This document shows positions 55,499 through 63,885 of a stretch of DNA of 64,000 bases, piece by piece; within the stretch, counting starts at the first letter, position 1; every line of letters begins with the position of its first letter. This DNA is from Clostridium_AD sp050717535 (GTDB lineage Bacteria > Bacillota > Clostridia > Clostridiales > Clostridiaceae): contig NZ_JBOITM010000080.1 of the NCBI RefSeq assembly GCF_050717535.1, forward strand, positions 17,955 through 81,954, written 5' to 3'. The position numbers and the translations under genes were made by a program. Under the pieces are notes generated by a model. That model was given only the letters and a program-made list of their open reading frames with translations. It made no database searches and had not been told where the DNA came from.

Positions 55499-56587
55499 TC
55501 TGTATTCGGCCAGAAGTAAATCCACCATTGCACCATAACTCTTTGTTCCAGATCCTTGATTTTGAGCCTTAAGATAAGTGTCATTAATTTTATCACCCAT
55601 TGATTCTATAGGGCCAGAGTAACCTTTCCAAAAATGTTGATTGTAGTTCAAGTCATTTAGTACACTAGTACTACAGGTTAAAATCAATTCTTCGAATTTT
55701 TGAGAATCGTTTTTCCGTAATGCATTAAATGAATAAGATAAAGCTGCAAGTGTACCTGAATATTGAAAGTTTACATCAGGATGATTTATACAGACTATAT
55801 ATGCAATAAAATTTGCTTCATCTTCCTTGGCGAATCCTCTTTGATGAGCCATTTCATGAGCAGTTGTAAAGGGAAGGAATGAATCAGGCTCTGCCATATT
55901 AATATTAGCTTCATTGGTAAAAGGAAAATAAAAGCCAGTAATTCCTGTATAACACATTGGGATTGATAGTAATATGCCCTTAGGTGTTCCATAGTTACCT
56001 TTTAATTTACTATATTTTAGTGAAGCATTATCATACCCTAATTGAGCAGTTTCTAGCATATACTTTTTATCATAGGGAAGTTCCATTATGCCATTCTGAT
56101 TTTGCTTTAATTTTTTTCTTAGAGTATTTGAATTATTTATAAGCATTTTACAAAGGTTGGCAACTTCAGCGGATGAAGAATTACGTATATTTAATTGGAA
56201 TATTTTATCTAGAGTTAGTCTTTGATAATTAAATCCCCATAAAAGCTGAAATGAGAAATATATTACTCCTGATATAGCAAGTATATTTAATCCAAAGTTC
56301 TTTAAAGTATTTAATCTTTTATTTTTGTATTTATATAAGCGGAAAATTGTTTTTGAAATATAAAATATAACGAAAGTTGAAAAAGAGACAATTATTAATT
56401 CTGCAAGAGAAAAGGGTAAAAATCCTGTGACTGCACTTAAAATATTGGCAATTATTTTATAAAAAAATGAAGAATAAAATTTTTCTATAAAATTTGGGAG
56501 AATTCTAGAGAACTGTGATAGAAAAATACTTAAAGGCAAAAGCAAGATTAAAAATAATTGCTTAGTGGTTACAAATTTTTTCAGCAT
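55490..56587 (-). CDS. DUF3810 membrane protein with metalloprotease motif
   Basis: The 365-residue protein has three N-terminal membrane helices (about 8-25, 44-72 and 92-115) and a C-terminal domain holding His244 to His248 in TAHEMAHQRGFAKEDEANFI. This HEMAH plus downstream acidic pair fits a zinc metalloprotease active site. DUF3810 proteins are common in clostridia but unstudied. AAAGGAAG precedes the ATG. It lies tail to tail with the NlpC gene, so no operon is evident. Proteolytic activity is a prediction only. Confidence 0.85.
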   Translation of the reverse strand: MLKKFVTTKQLFLILLLPLSIFLSQFSRILPNFIEKFYSSFFYKIIANILSAVTGFLPFSLAELIIVSFSTFVIFYISKTIFRLYKYKNKRLNTLKNFGLNILAISGVIYFSFQLLWGFNYQRLTLDKIFQLNIRNSSSAEVANLCKMLINNSNTLRKKLKQNQNGIMELPYDKKYMLETAQLGYDNASLKYSKLKGNYGTPKGILLSIPMCYTGITGFYFPFTNEANINMAEPDSFLPFTTAHEMAHQRGFAKEDEANFIAYIVCINHPDVNFQYSGTLAALSYSFNALRKNDSQKFEELILTCSTSVLNDLNYNQHFWKGYSGPIESMGDKINDTYLKAQNQGSGTKSYGAMVDLLLAEYRKK

Positions 56588-56829
56588 ATATAGAACACTT
56601 CCTTTTAAATTCTATTTTACCAATTTACTGAGGAATTATCAAAGGTATTTTTTATGAACAATTATTTTTAAAACTTATTTCATTATTTTTGATATCTTAT
56701 ATTGTATTTATTGAATATTAATGATATTATATACCTATAGGGGGTATAACATCATTATTAATCTTAAAACACTAAAAAATAAGAAAAACATATATAGCAA
56801 TAAAAAAATAAAGTTTAAGGGAGAAAAAT

Positions 56830-57222
56830 ATGAATAATTTATTTACCATAGCAGCTATTCTTTTGCTCGCATACATGCTTTATCCTAGAATAATACTTAA
56901 GTTTAATAAGAATGTAAAAAATGTTTCTGGGGTAGAGGCAACTTCCTTCATCAAAGATACTAAAGATCTTGTTATTCTGGATGTTAGAACTAAAGGTGAG
57001 TATAAATCTGGGCATATAAATGGATCTAAACTAATGCCTGTTAGTGAAATTGCTTCTAGGATTACAGAACTGGAAAAATTTCGTGGCAGGCCAATGTTAG
57101 TTCACTGTGCATCGGGGAGCAGAAGTCCTAAAGCAATAAATGTATTGTTAAAAAATAATTTTGGGCCAATTTATCATATGAATCATGGGTTATCAGGTTT
57201 TAATGGAAATTTAAAAAGGTAG
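56830..57222 (+). CDS. Membrane-anchored rhodanese
   Basis: The 130-residue protein has one N-terminal helix (about 4-20) and a single rhodanese domain: LVILDVRTKGEYKSGHINGS, MPVSEIASRI and the active-site Cys93 loop in VHCASGSRS. This would carry a persulfide, or act on sulfane sulfur at the membrane. AAGGGAG precedes the ATG. It is divergent from nothing and tail to tail with the NifX-like gene, at the left edge of the sulfur cluster. Confidence 0.9.
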   Translation: MNNLFTIAAILLLAYMLYPRIILKFNKNVKNVSGVEATSFIKDTKDLVILDVRTKGEYKSGHINGSKLMPVSEIASRITELEKFRGRPMLVHCASGSRSPKAINVLLKNNFGPIYHMNHGLSGFNGNLKR

Positions 57223-57253
57223 TTCATTAATTTAATTATAGAGATGAAAATAT

Positions 57254-57277
57254 AAAGGAGCACAATTGTGCTCCTTT
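57254..57277. terminator. Perfect palindromic bidirectional terminator
   Basis: AAAGGAGCACAA and its exact inverse form a 24-base palindrome between the convergent rhodanese and NifX-like genes. Confidence 0.7.
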
Positions 57278-57281
57278 ATGT

Positions 57282-57638
57282 TTATTGGTGATGATGTTCA
57301 CCATGATGATTGCAAGTTACATCTTTATCTTCTAAGGTTTCATTAATATATTCCTCAATAACTTTTTTATATTCACCAGATGCTCCTTTTATTACATTAA
57401 GGCCGTTCTGTTGTAAGCCATTGATAGCTCCACTGCCAATACCTCCAGTAATAACTACTGTTGCTCCCTTTGCTGTAAGTAAGTTTGCTAGACCTTGATG
57501 ATTATGTGCCAGTTCAACTGAAGATATTTCTTCAATGCTAACAATTTTTTTGTCCTCTATAGTTGCAATTACAAAACTTTCACTCATTCCAAAATGTTGA
57601 TTCACCATATTTCCCTTATTAGGTAGTGCTATTTTCAT
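57282..57638 (-). CDS. NifX/NifB-type cofactor-binding domain protein
   Basis: The 118-residue protein carries the dinitrogenase iron-molybdenum cofactor domain: KIALPNKGNMVNQHFGMSES, HNHQGLANLLTAKGATVVIT and GSGAINGLQQNGLNVIKGA. The C terminus is histidine-rich (CNHHGEHHHQ), a metal-binding tail. No nitrogenase genes are present, so it likely belongs to the Fe-S/metal trafficking group often next to Mrp ATPases; the mrp remnant is just upstream. I chose the ATG after ATGGAGG. Confidence 0.87.
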   Translation of the reverse strand: MKIALPNKGNMVNQHFGMSESFVIATIEDKKIVSIEEISSVELAHNHQGLANLLTAKGATVVITGGIGSGAINGLQQNGLNVIKGASGEYKKVIEEYINETLEDKDVTCNHHGEHHHQ

Positions 57639-57656
57639 ACATATTACCTCCATTTT

Positions 57657-57899
57657 TTATTTTTTTATGTTAGTGATAATTTTATTTATAAGATTCTCAG
57701 TTAATTCAGTATTTAACTTGTATTGACCTTTGTTTGAAATATTAACTATTTCTTTACACATTGGAATTTCACCAAGTAAATCTAAATCATTTTTATTTAG
57801 AAATTCTTGAATGTTATCTGATTCAAAGATTCTTATTTTCTCACTGCATCCAGAGCAAATAATATAACTCATATTTTCTACGAGTCCTATTACATCAAA
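57657..57899 (-). pseudogene. C-terminal remnant of an Mrp/NBP35-type ATPase
   Basis: The sequence FDVIGLVENMSYI, then SGCSEKIRIFESDN, NDLDLLGEIPMCKEI is the C-terminal third of a P-loop Mrp Fe-S-cluster carrier (the VENM motif and the CxxC pair). About 190 N-terminal residues, including the Walker A loop, are gone; a TAA stands just before the remnant. The ATG within it has no ribosome site. It sits 18 bases upstream of the NifX-like gene, where intact mrp is often found. Confidence 0.75.
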
Positions 57900-58028
57900 T
57901 TACAAAAGGTAGTATAAAATTTATAAGAATAAAGAATATTAATTTTGATCAAGGAATATTGAGTCTAATATAAGAAAAAGAAGCATGAATAAAGTAACCA
58001 CACTTCTTTAAGATATTTGCTAAAAACA

Positions 58029-60503
58029 TTAAATAAACAGATTTACATTTGAGTTTTCAGCTTCACCTAAGTAATAGCCTACTCCTCCAATTTTAACTCC
58101 ATCAATAAGTTCTTCTTTTGTAATACCCATAACATCCATAGACATTGAGCAAGCAACTACCTCTACGCCACTATCAATAGCTGATTTTATTAAATCTTCA
58201 AGAGAACTTATATTTTTGTTTTTCATTACGGAACGGATCATTTTAGCTCCCATTCCCATCATGTTCATTTGGGATAGTTTAAGTTTTTTACTTCCTCTTG
58301 GCATCATAAACCCAAACATGGAATCAACTATTCCTTTTTTTACAGATACTTTTTCAGGTTTCCTTATAATGTTAAGACCCCAGAAGGTAAATAGTATGGT
58401 AACTTTACTGCCCATTGCAACGGCTCCATTTGCAATAATAAAGGCTGCAATGGCTTTGTCTAAATCACCACTAAAAACTACCATGGTTTTATTGCTTTTT
58501 TCTACAGTATCTGAGTCAATAAACTTATTTATTTTGTTTGTCTTATTGCTTTTTTTTATATAAGCATAAACCATGCCCTTGTCTTTTCTTAAATCTAATA
58601 ATTCATTATTTGTTTTAGTACACCAAGATTTAATGTCTTCATAGAAGCCAGGATCAGATGCTGTTACTTTTAATATTTGACCTTCATTTAAATCATCAAT
58701 ATTAGCTTTAACTTGAATTAATGGGCCAGGACAACACAAACCACAAGCATCTAGAGCTTTATCATAATTAGAAGCGCCATTATCTAAAGAATGTTTTATA
58801 ACTTGAGTATCGGGATCTACAGACTGCCTTTTGGCCCCTTCACTAATACTTACTTTATCTAGCTTTATTTTTGAATTTAAAGCTGATTTATATCCTCCTG
58901 TTAAGTTTTTAACCTTAAAACCATTTTGAGATAAAATTCTAGCGGCTATATAACCTCTAATACCTACCTGACAGTAGTTAAAAATCTCTTTGCTTTTATC
59001 AAGTTCATTAATTCTTTCTCTTAAATCATCTACAGGGATATTTATAGCACCTTCAAGATGTCCATTTTCAAATTCAATGTCAGTACGTACATCTACAAGA
59101 ACAGTATTCGATTTATCGTAGGCTAAGAATTCATCTGTAGTTATTACATCACTTATTCCCTTTAACACATTTTCAGCCAAAAAACCGGCCATATTTACTG
59201 GATCTTTAGCTGATGAGAAAGGAGGCGCATAAGAGAGCTCTAGTTCTGTTAGATCGGTAACTGTTCCGCCGAGGCGTATAACTGTAGCAAGTACATCTAT
59301 TCGCTTGTCTACTCCATCATAACCTACACCTTGAGCTCCAAGGATCTTTCCTTCATCATTAAAAATGAGTTTTAAAGTCATAGTAAGAGCACCAGGGTAA
59401 TATGATGCATGAGATACAGGATGTACAAATACAACTTTATGAGGAATGTTAAGGCGTGTTAAATTTCTTTCATTATTGCCTGTACCTGCAGCTGTTAAAC
59501 CAAAAACCTTTATAATTGAAGTTCCTTGAGTTCCTTTATAAGTAGTTCCAAGCCCTGCTATATTATCGGCTGCAATCCTACCTTGTTTATTTGCAGGTCC
59601 AGCCAGTGGAACTGCTGATTTTTGTTTGTTTACAAAATCAACTATTTCTATTGCATCGCCCACTGCATACACAGATGGCACGGCTGTCTCCATTTTATCA
59701 TTTACTATTATATGACCTCTAGGCCCAAATTCTATTCCACTATTTTTTAGGAAGCCAGTATCAGGAACCACTCCTATTGCTAAAATAACCATGTCAGCAC
59801 TTAGTTTTTTATCACTATTTAAAATTATTTCTACACTATCTTCATTATCTTTAAAAGCTTTTACACCGTCATTTAAAATTATTTCAATGCCGTTATCTGA
59901 AATTTCCTTTTCAACGGTTAAAACCATATCTGTATCTAAAGGGGCCATTATGTGGGGAGCAGCTTCTACTATAGTAACGTCAAGACCTCTTTCTTTTAAG
60001 TTCTCAGCCATTTCAATGCCAACATAGCCTCCGCCAATAACAATAGCAGAATTAATACCTTTTTTATCCACAAATGCTTTTATATTATCCGTATCTGGTA
60101 TATTCCTTAATGTAAATATTCTTTTACTGTTAATGCCTTCTATATTAGGTTTAATTGCTTTAGAACCTGGTGATAGGACTATATAATCATAACTTTCTTC
60201 ATAAGTACCGCGAGTCTTGCTATTAACTGTCACAGTCTTTTTATCTGTGTCAATGGAAGTTACATCGCAGTTATTTCTTACATCTATATTAAATCTAGCT
60301 TTCATACTTTCAGGTGTTTGTACTAAAAGATTATCTCTTTCTTTTATAACTTCACCTATATAATAAGGAAGCCCGCAGTTTGCAAAAGAAATATATTCAT
60401 CTCTTTCAAACATAATAATTTCTGCAGTTTCATCAAGTCGTCGTAGTCTTGCCGCTGTTGAAGCACCACCAGCTACGCCACCTACTATTAATACTTTTTT
60501 CAT
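58029..60503 (-). CDS. CoA-disulfide reductase/rhodanese/TusA/DsrE fusion
   Basis: The 824-residue fusion has four modules: a CoA-disulfide-reductase-type flavoprotein (1-450; GGVAGGASTAARLRRL, redox Cys43 in SFANCGLPYYIG, VGDAIE), a rhodanese (about 455-545; active Cys511 in YCQVGIRGY), a TusA domain (about 583-655; CGLCCPGP at 587-594) and a DsrE/DsrF-like domain (about 668-824). Such proteins handle CoA persulfides and polysulfide and relay sulfur along Cys residues. CGAGGAGG precedes the ATG. It is downstream of the ArsR gene, 35 bases apart, in one operon. Confidence 0.93.
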   Translation of the reverse strand: MKKVLIVGGVAGGASTAARLRRLDETAEIIMFERDEYISFANCGLPYYIGEVIKERDNLLVQTPESMKARFNIDVRNNCDVTSIDTDKKTVTVNSKTRGTYEESYDYIVLSPGSKAIKPNIEGINSKRIFTLRNIPDTDNIKAFVDKKGINSAIVIGGGYVGIEMAENLKERGLDVTIVEAAPHIMAPLDTDMVLTVEKEISDNGIEIILNDGVKAFKDNEDSVEIILNSDKKLSADMVILAIGVVPDTGFLKNSGIEFGPRGHIIVNDKMETAVPSVYAVGDAIEIVDFVNKQKSAVPLAGPANKQGRIAADNIAGLGTTYKGTQGTSIIKVFGLTAAGTGNNERNLTRLNIPHKVVFVHPVSHASYYPGALTMTLKLIFNDEGKILGAQGVGYDGVDKRIDVLATVIRLGGTVTDLTELELSYAPPFSSAKDPVNMAGFLAENVLKGISDVITTDEFLAYDKSNTVLVDVRTDIEFENGHLEGAINIPVDDLRERINELDKSKEIFNYCQVGIRGYIAARILSQNGFKVKNLTGGYKSALNSKIKLDKVSISEGAKRQSVDPDTQVIKHSLDNGASNYDKALDACGLCCPGPLIQVKANIDDLNEGQILKVTASDPGFYEDIKSWCTKTNNELLDLRKDKGMVYAYIKKSNKTNKINKFIDSDTVEKSNKTMVVFSGDLDKAIAAFIIANGAVAMGSKVTILFTFWGLNIIRKPEKVSVKKGIVDSMFGFMMPRGSKKLKLSQMNMMGMGAKMIRSVMKNKNISSLEDLIKSAIDSGVEVVACSMSMDVMGITKEELIDGVKIGGVGYYLGEAENSNVNLFI

Positions 60504-60538
60504 CTAAATATTCCTCCTCGTATAGTCATTATCTATTA

Positions 60539-60823
60539 TTAACTCAATATTAAAATTGAATTTATTAACTTTATTATTCTTTCATCTCTAATTTTATAGT
60601 TTACGTTAAGCCCCTTTCGATTTCCCTCTATAACGCCTGCATATCTTAGCTTTTGTAGATGTTGGGATACAGTAGATTGAGGAACCTCAAGGCAAGTATG
60701 CATATGAGAAACATTACACTCACCCTGGTCTAATATACTTTTTACTATACATAACCTAATAGGATGTGCCAATACTTTTAGGACTTCTGCAATTTCACAG
60801 TATTTCGTATAATCTGTATCCAT
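60539..60823 (-). CDS. ArsR-family repressor of the sulfur operon
   Basis: The 94-residue winged-helix repressor shows LKVLAHPIRLCIVKSILDQG, the recognition helix in VPQSTVSQHLQKLRYAGVIE and RKGLNVNYKI. Cysteines at 9, 25, 36 and 44 suggest a persulfide or thiol sensor like SqrR/BigR/YgaV rather than a metal sensor; the CVC-type metal box is absent. It is followed by the sulfurtransferase fusion, and a palindrome in its promoter fits autoregulation. Confidence 0.87.
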   Translation of the reverse strand: MDTDYTKYCEIAEVLKVLAHPIRLCIVKSILDQGECNVSHMHTCLEVPQSTVSQHLQKLRYAGVIEGNRKGLNVNYKIRDERIIKLINSILILS

Positions 60824-60897
60824 AGCTTTTCCTTTCCTGAATTTTAAATCAGCATTATTTAGTTAAATTGTAATTTTAAGTAGATCATTAAATTGGT

Positions 60898-60925
60898 ATA
60901 TTGTAATATTAAGATATAACAATAT
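60898..60925 (-). promoter_or_regulatory. Candidate ArsR operator
   Basis: ATATTGTAATAT and ATATAACAATAT form an inverted repeat with 11 of 12 matching positions, about 75 bases upstream of the ArsR start. The size and AT-rich half-sites suit an ArsR-family site. Confidence 0.5.
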
Positions 60926-60997
60926 AATATCACATATAAAATTAAAATCAATAGAAATATCAATCTTTGTTAAATATTTATTTAAAACTTTTATTAA

Positions 60998-61047
60998 AAA
61001 CAAATAACAAGTCTAGTATGCTAGCATACCGACTTGCTATTTGTTTA
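60998..61047 (-). terminator. Terminator of the CBO0543-type gene
   Basis: AAACAAATAACAAGTC pairs with GACTTGCTATTTGTTT (one mismatch), enclosing the inner palindrome TATGCTAGCATA. A T run follows on the minus strand. Confidence 0.8.
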
Positions 61048-61127
61048 ATATATTAGTATTCACCTTAACAAATTCCTTCCTTCTTTTAAAAATTTTACAT
61101 CATATTCGATTATTTTTAGTATTTGTT

Positions 61128-61634
61128 TTATCTAATAATATTATATGGTATTTTTAAAAGAAAAAATAAAATATGAGGACTTATCAATGCAATGCCCCAA
61201 GCATATAATGGTTTTTTATAATGAAGAATTAGCATTGGGAACATCAAACAATTAAATATGAGAGTACACCATATATTCCATCCGTTAAAGTATGTAAAAT
61301 AACCTAATTTAATAGCAATGAATTCTGGAATGGTATAAATAGCTACATAAATAGAAATATGAAGAATTATTTTTGTTATTTTGCTTGGTAAATGAGGGAT
61401 GAACATCATAACTGTACATGGATATACAGTTATTGAAATAAGCAAATCTGTAAAAGTATGATTTATTACTACTGATTTGTATAACCATAATGGATGATCG
61501 TATGTTAAGAAGGCGGAAGCTACACTACTTAATATAAAAAATAAGATAGTAGAGTAATACTTCTCCCAATTTTTCCAATCACCTAATTTGTAGCAAATGT
61601 ATATTGAAATTAATGAAAGAAAGATAAGGTACAT
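61128..61634 (-). CDS. CBO0543-type membrane protein
   Basis: The 168-residue protein has five membrane helices. It starts MYLIFLSLISIYICYKLGDW. YKSVVINHTFTDLLISITVYP, WNIWCTLIFNCLMFPMLIL and WGIALISPHILFFLL follow, the pattern of CBO0543 proteins found in clostridia and Bacillus. The function is unknown. AAGGAAGTG precedes the ATG. It has a remnant paralogue on the plus strand 200 bases away. Monocistronic with its own terminator. Confidence 0.8.
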   Translation of the reverse strand: MYLIFLSLISIYICYKLGDWKNWEKYYSTILFFILSSVASAFLTYDHPLWLYKSVVINHTFTDLLISITVYPCTVMMFIPHLPSKITKIILHISIYVAIYTIPEFIAIKLGYFTYFNGWNIWCTLIFNCLMFPMLILHYKKPLYAWGIALISPHILFFLLKIPYNIIR

Positions 61635-61841
61635 TTAAACACTTCCTTATAATACAAGTTTGATAAATACAATAATATATTTACTTTCTCTAATTAATCC
61701 ATTTTAATTTATAACAATAATAACAAGAATACTTGTTATTATTGTTAATAAAATTAGTGTTTCCTTTTTTATAAAATTTATAAGTATGAAATTTAAAATT
61801 ATGCTTTGCAATTTAATAATTTGCAATTTTGTGATAAATAG

Positions 61842-61949
61842 TTGATAATACTTTATTTTAAAAAGCTGATGTATGCTTGGATTATCGCACTCGTAAGTCC
61901 ACATATTTTATTTTTTATAATGGAAATACCTTATAACAGTATAAGATGA
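61842..61949 (+). pseudogene. C-terminal remnant of a second CBO0543-type gene
   Basis: Reading the plus strand gives LIILYFKKLMYAWIIALVSP then HILFFIMEIPYNSIR and a TGA. This aligns with MLILHYKKPLYAWGIALISP and HILFFLLKIPYNIIR at the end of the neighbour. Only about 35 of some 168 residues remain and there is no start. The copies are in opposite orientation. Confidence 0.75.
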
Positions 61950-62025
61950 GAAGAATTCAAACATAATACAATTAAGAAAACTATAATTATATATTTTTAA
62001 TATAATATATGAAGGGTGGATTAAA

Positions 62026-63033
62026 ATGACAACAGAAGCAAAAGTACAATTAACTTCAACAGAATTAGGTACATTATGGATGAGTTATCAAACATTATCA
62101 GCAGCCATAGCATTTTGCAATCTATTTAAAGATAAAGTTATAGATAAGGAGGCTAAAAATATACTTACCTCCTATTCTATTGCTAGAAAAAATACAATTA
62201 ATGAAATTACAAATATATTTAATAATGAAAAAGCTGTTATTCCAGTAGGGTTTGGGGAGCAGGATATTATGTTAGAAGTACCACCTCTATTTGATGATAT
62301 CTTTTGTATAATGTATCTTCGCCAGATTTCAAAGTTACATTTAGGTCATTCTGCTGTATTTTCAGCAATGTCATATTTGAAAGAAGTAAATGACGTATTA
62401 AAACAAAAGTACGATGTTTCTAATAAATATTATATGATTACTACAAATTATCTATTAGGAAAAGGCGTGCTTGCAAGACCACCATATGTAACTATGCCAA
62501 AACAAGTAGAATTTATAGAAGGTAAAAATTACATGAGTGGATTTAATCCTTTTTCTGAAAAACGTTCATTAAATACAATTGAGGTTGGTTATATTAATGA
62601 AGCTATAGAGTATAATATTTTTAATATGCAACTACTTACTGGATTTGCGCAAGTTGCAAAAGAAAGCGAAGTTAAAAAATATTTCATCGAAGGTAAAGAA
62701 TTATCAAAGAATGTAATTACAGAATTAAGTGGTGTGCTATTACAAAGTGATATTCAACCTCCAAGTGCTTGGGCAGGTAAAGCTACAGATTCTAATCAGG
62801 CTCCTTTCTCAGATAAACTTATGATGTACACAAATAGTTTAACAGCCGTCACAGCATTAGGCTTCACTGGACTGGGTACATCTTTTAGCATGAGAAAAGA
62901 TTTACCTGTTAAACTTGGACTTATTTCTAAGGATACATTTGAATATTCAAAAAAAGGTGCGAAATTAATGATCAAATATAAATGGATGGAAGAGCCTCCT
63001 CAAATGGAAGATAGAAATCAACTTACAAAATAG
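62026..63033 (+). CDS. DUF3231 protein (complete copy)
   Basis: The 335-residue protein has two similar halves, each with a helical unit: TEAKVQLTSTELGTLWMSYQ at the start and SLNTIEVGYINEAIEYNI in the second half. PPLFDDIFCIMYLRQISK and DIQPPSAWAGKATDS are family motifs. DUF3231 proteins are common in spore formers and often occur in tandem; some are found in spore coats. No membrane segment. AGGGTGG precedes the ATG. A truncated paralogue follows 84 bases later. Confidence 0.87.
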   Translation: MTTEAKVQLTSTELGTLWMSYQTLSAAIAFCNLFKDKVIDKEAKNILTSYSIARKNTINEITNIFNNEKAVIPVGFGEQDIMLEVPPLFDDIFCIMYLRQISKLHLGHSAVFSAMSYLKEVNDVLKQKYDVSNKYYMITTNYLLGKGVLARPPYVTMPKQVEFIEGKNYMSGFNPFSEKRSLNTIEVGYINEAIEYNIFNMQLLTGFAQVAKESEVKKYFIEGKELSKNVITELSGVLLQSDIQPPSAWAGKATDSNQAPFSDKLMMYTNSLTAVTALGFTGLGTSFSMRKDLPVKLGLISKDTFEYSKKGAKLMIKYKWMEEPPQMEDRNQLTK

Positions 63034-63117
63034 AAGATTAATTATGCTTGTCAACTACCAACTACACTAAAGTTATAGTGGGTTTACACCTATTTTATAA
63101 AAAAAGGAGGCATTTAA

Positions 63118-63885
63118 ATGACTACAGAGGCAAAGATACAATTATCATCGTCAGAATTAGGTACAATATGGATGGCATATCAATCTACAACAGCAAATTT
63201 AATGATATTTAATATATTTAAAGATAAAACTGTTGATAGTGAAGCCAAAAACATATTAAATGAGTATATTACTGAAATTATAAATGTAAAAAATAATATT
63301 GTTAATATATTTAATAGTGCAAATGCAGTTATTCCCATGGGCTTTGATGAACGAGATATACTAAGAGAGGAACCTCCACTATTTGATGATATTTTTAATA
63401 TAATGTTTCTTCGTCAGATGATGAAATTAAAACTTGGTCATTGTTCTGTATTTATAGCTATATCTCATATGAAAGAAGCTCATAATTTATTTAAACTTGA
63501 ATATGATATTGCTTATAAATATTATGTTATCACAACCAACTACCTACTAGGAAAAGGAGTCCTTGCACAGCCACCAGCTGTAACTATGCCAAAACATATA
63601 GAATTTATTGAAAACACAAATTACATGAGTGGATATAATATTTTATCTGAAAAACGCTCATTAAATACAATTGAGGTTGGGTATATTAATGAAGCTCTAG
63701 AAAATAACATTTTAGGAATGCAACTGATGACGGGATTTGCACAAGTTGCGAAAGAAAATGAAGTGAAAACATATTTTATAGAAGGTAAAGAAATATCAAA
63801 AAACATTATAACCGAATTAAGTGCTGTGTTATTACAAAGTGATATTCAACCTCCAAGTACATGGGCTGGCAAATGTAAGTGGTAA
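63118..63885 (+). pseudogene. DUF3231 protein truncated by insertion
   Basis: The 255-residue frame follows its neighbour closely (TEAKIQLSSSELGTIWMAYQ, NTIEVGYINEALENNI) up to PPSTWAGK, then reads CKW and stops. The intact copy continues for about 80 more residues from the same point. The change coincides with a TGTAAGTGG sequence that looks like an insertion-sequence end. The start and AAGGAGG site are intact, so a truncated protein may be made. Confidence 0.8.

Noticed and set aside
57282..57638. Nitrogenase cofactor gene
   Set aside because: The domain matches, but no nif genes are near and such proteins are common in non-fixing anaerobes.
61704..61904. 66-codon minus-strand frame
   Set aside because: It is Ile-rich AT sequence overlapping the CBO0543 remnant on the other strand and lacks a ribosome site.
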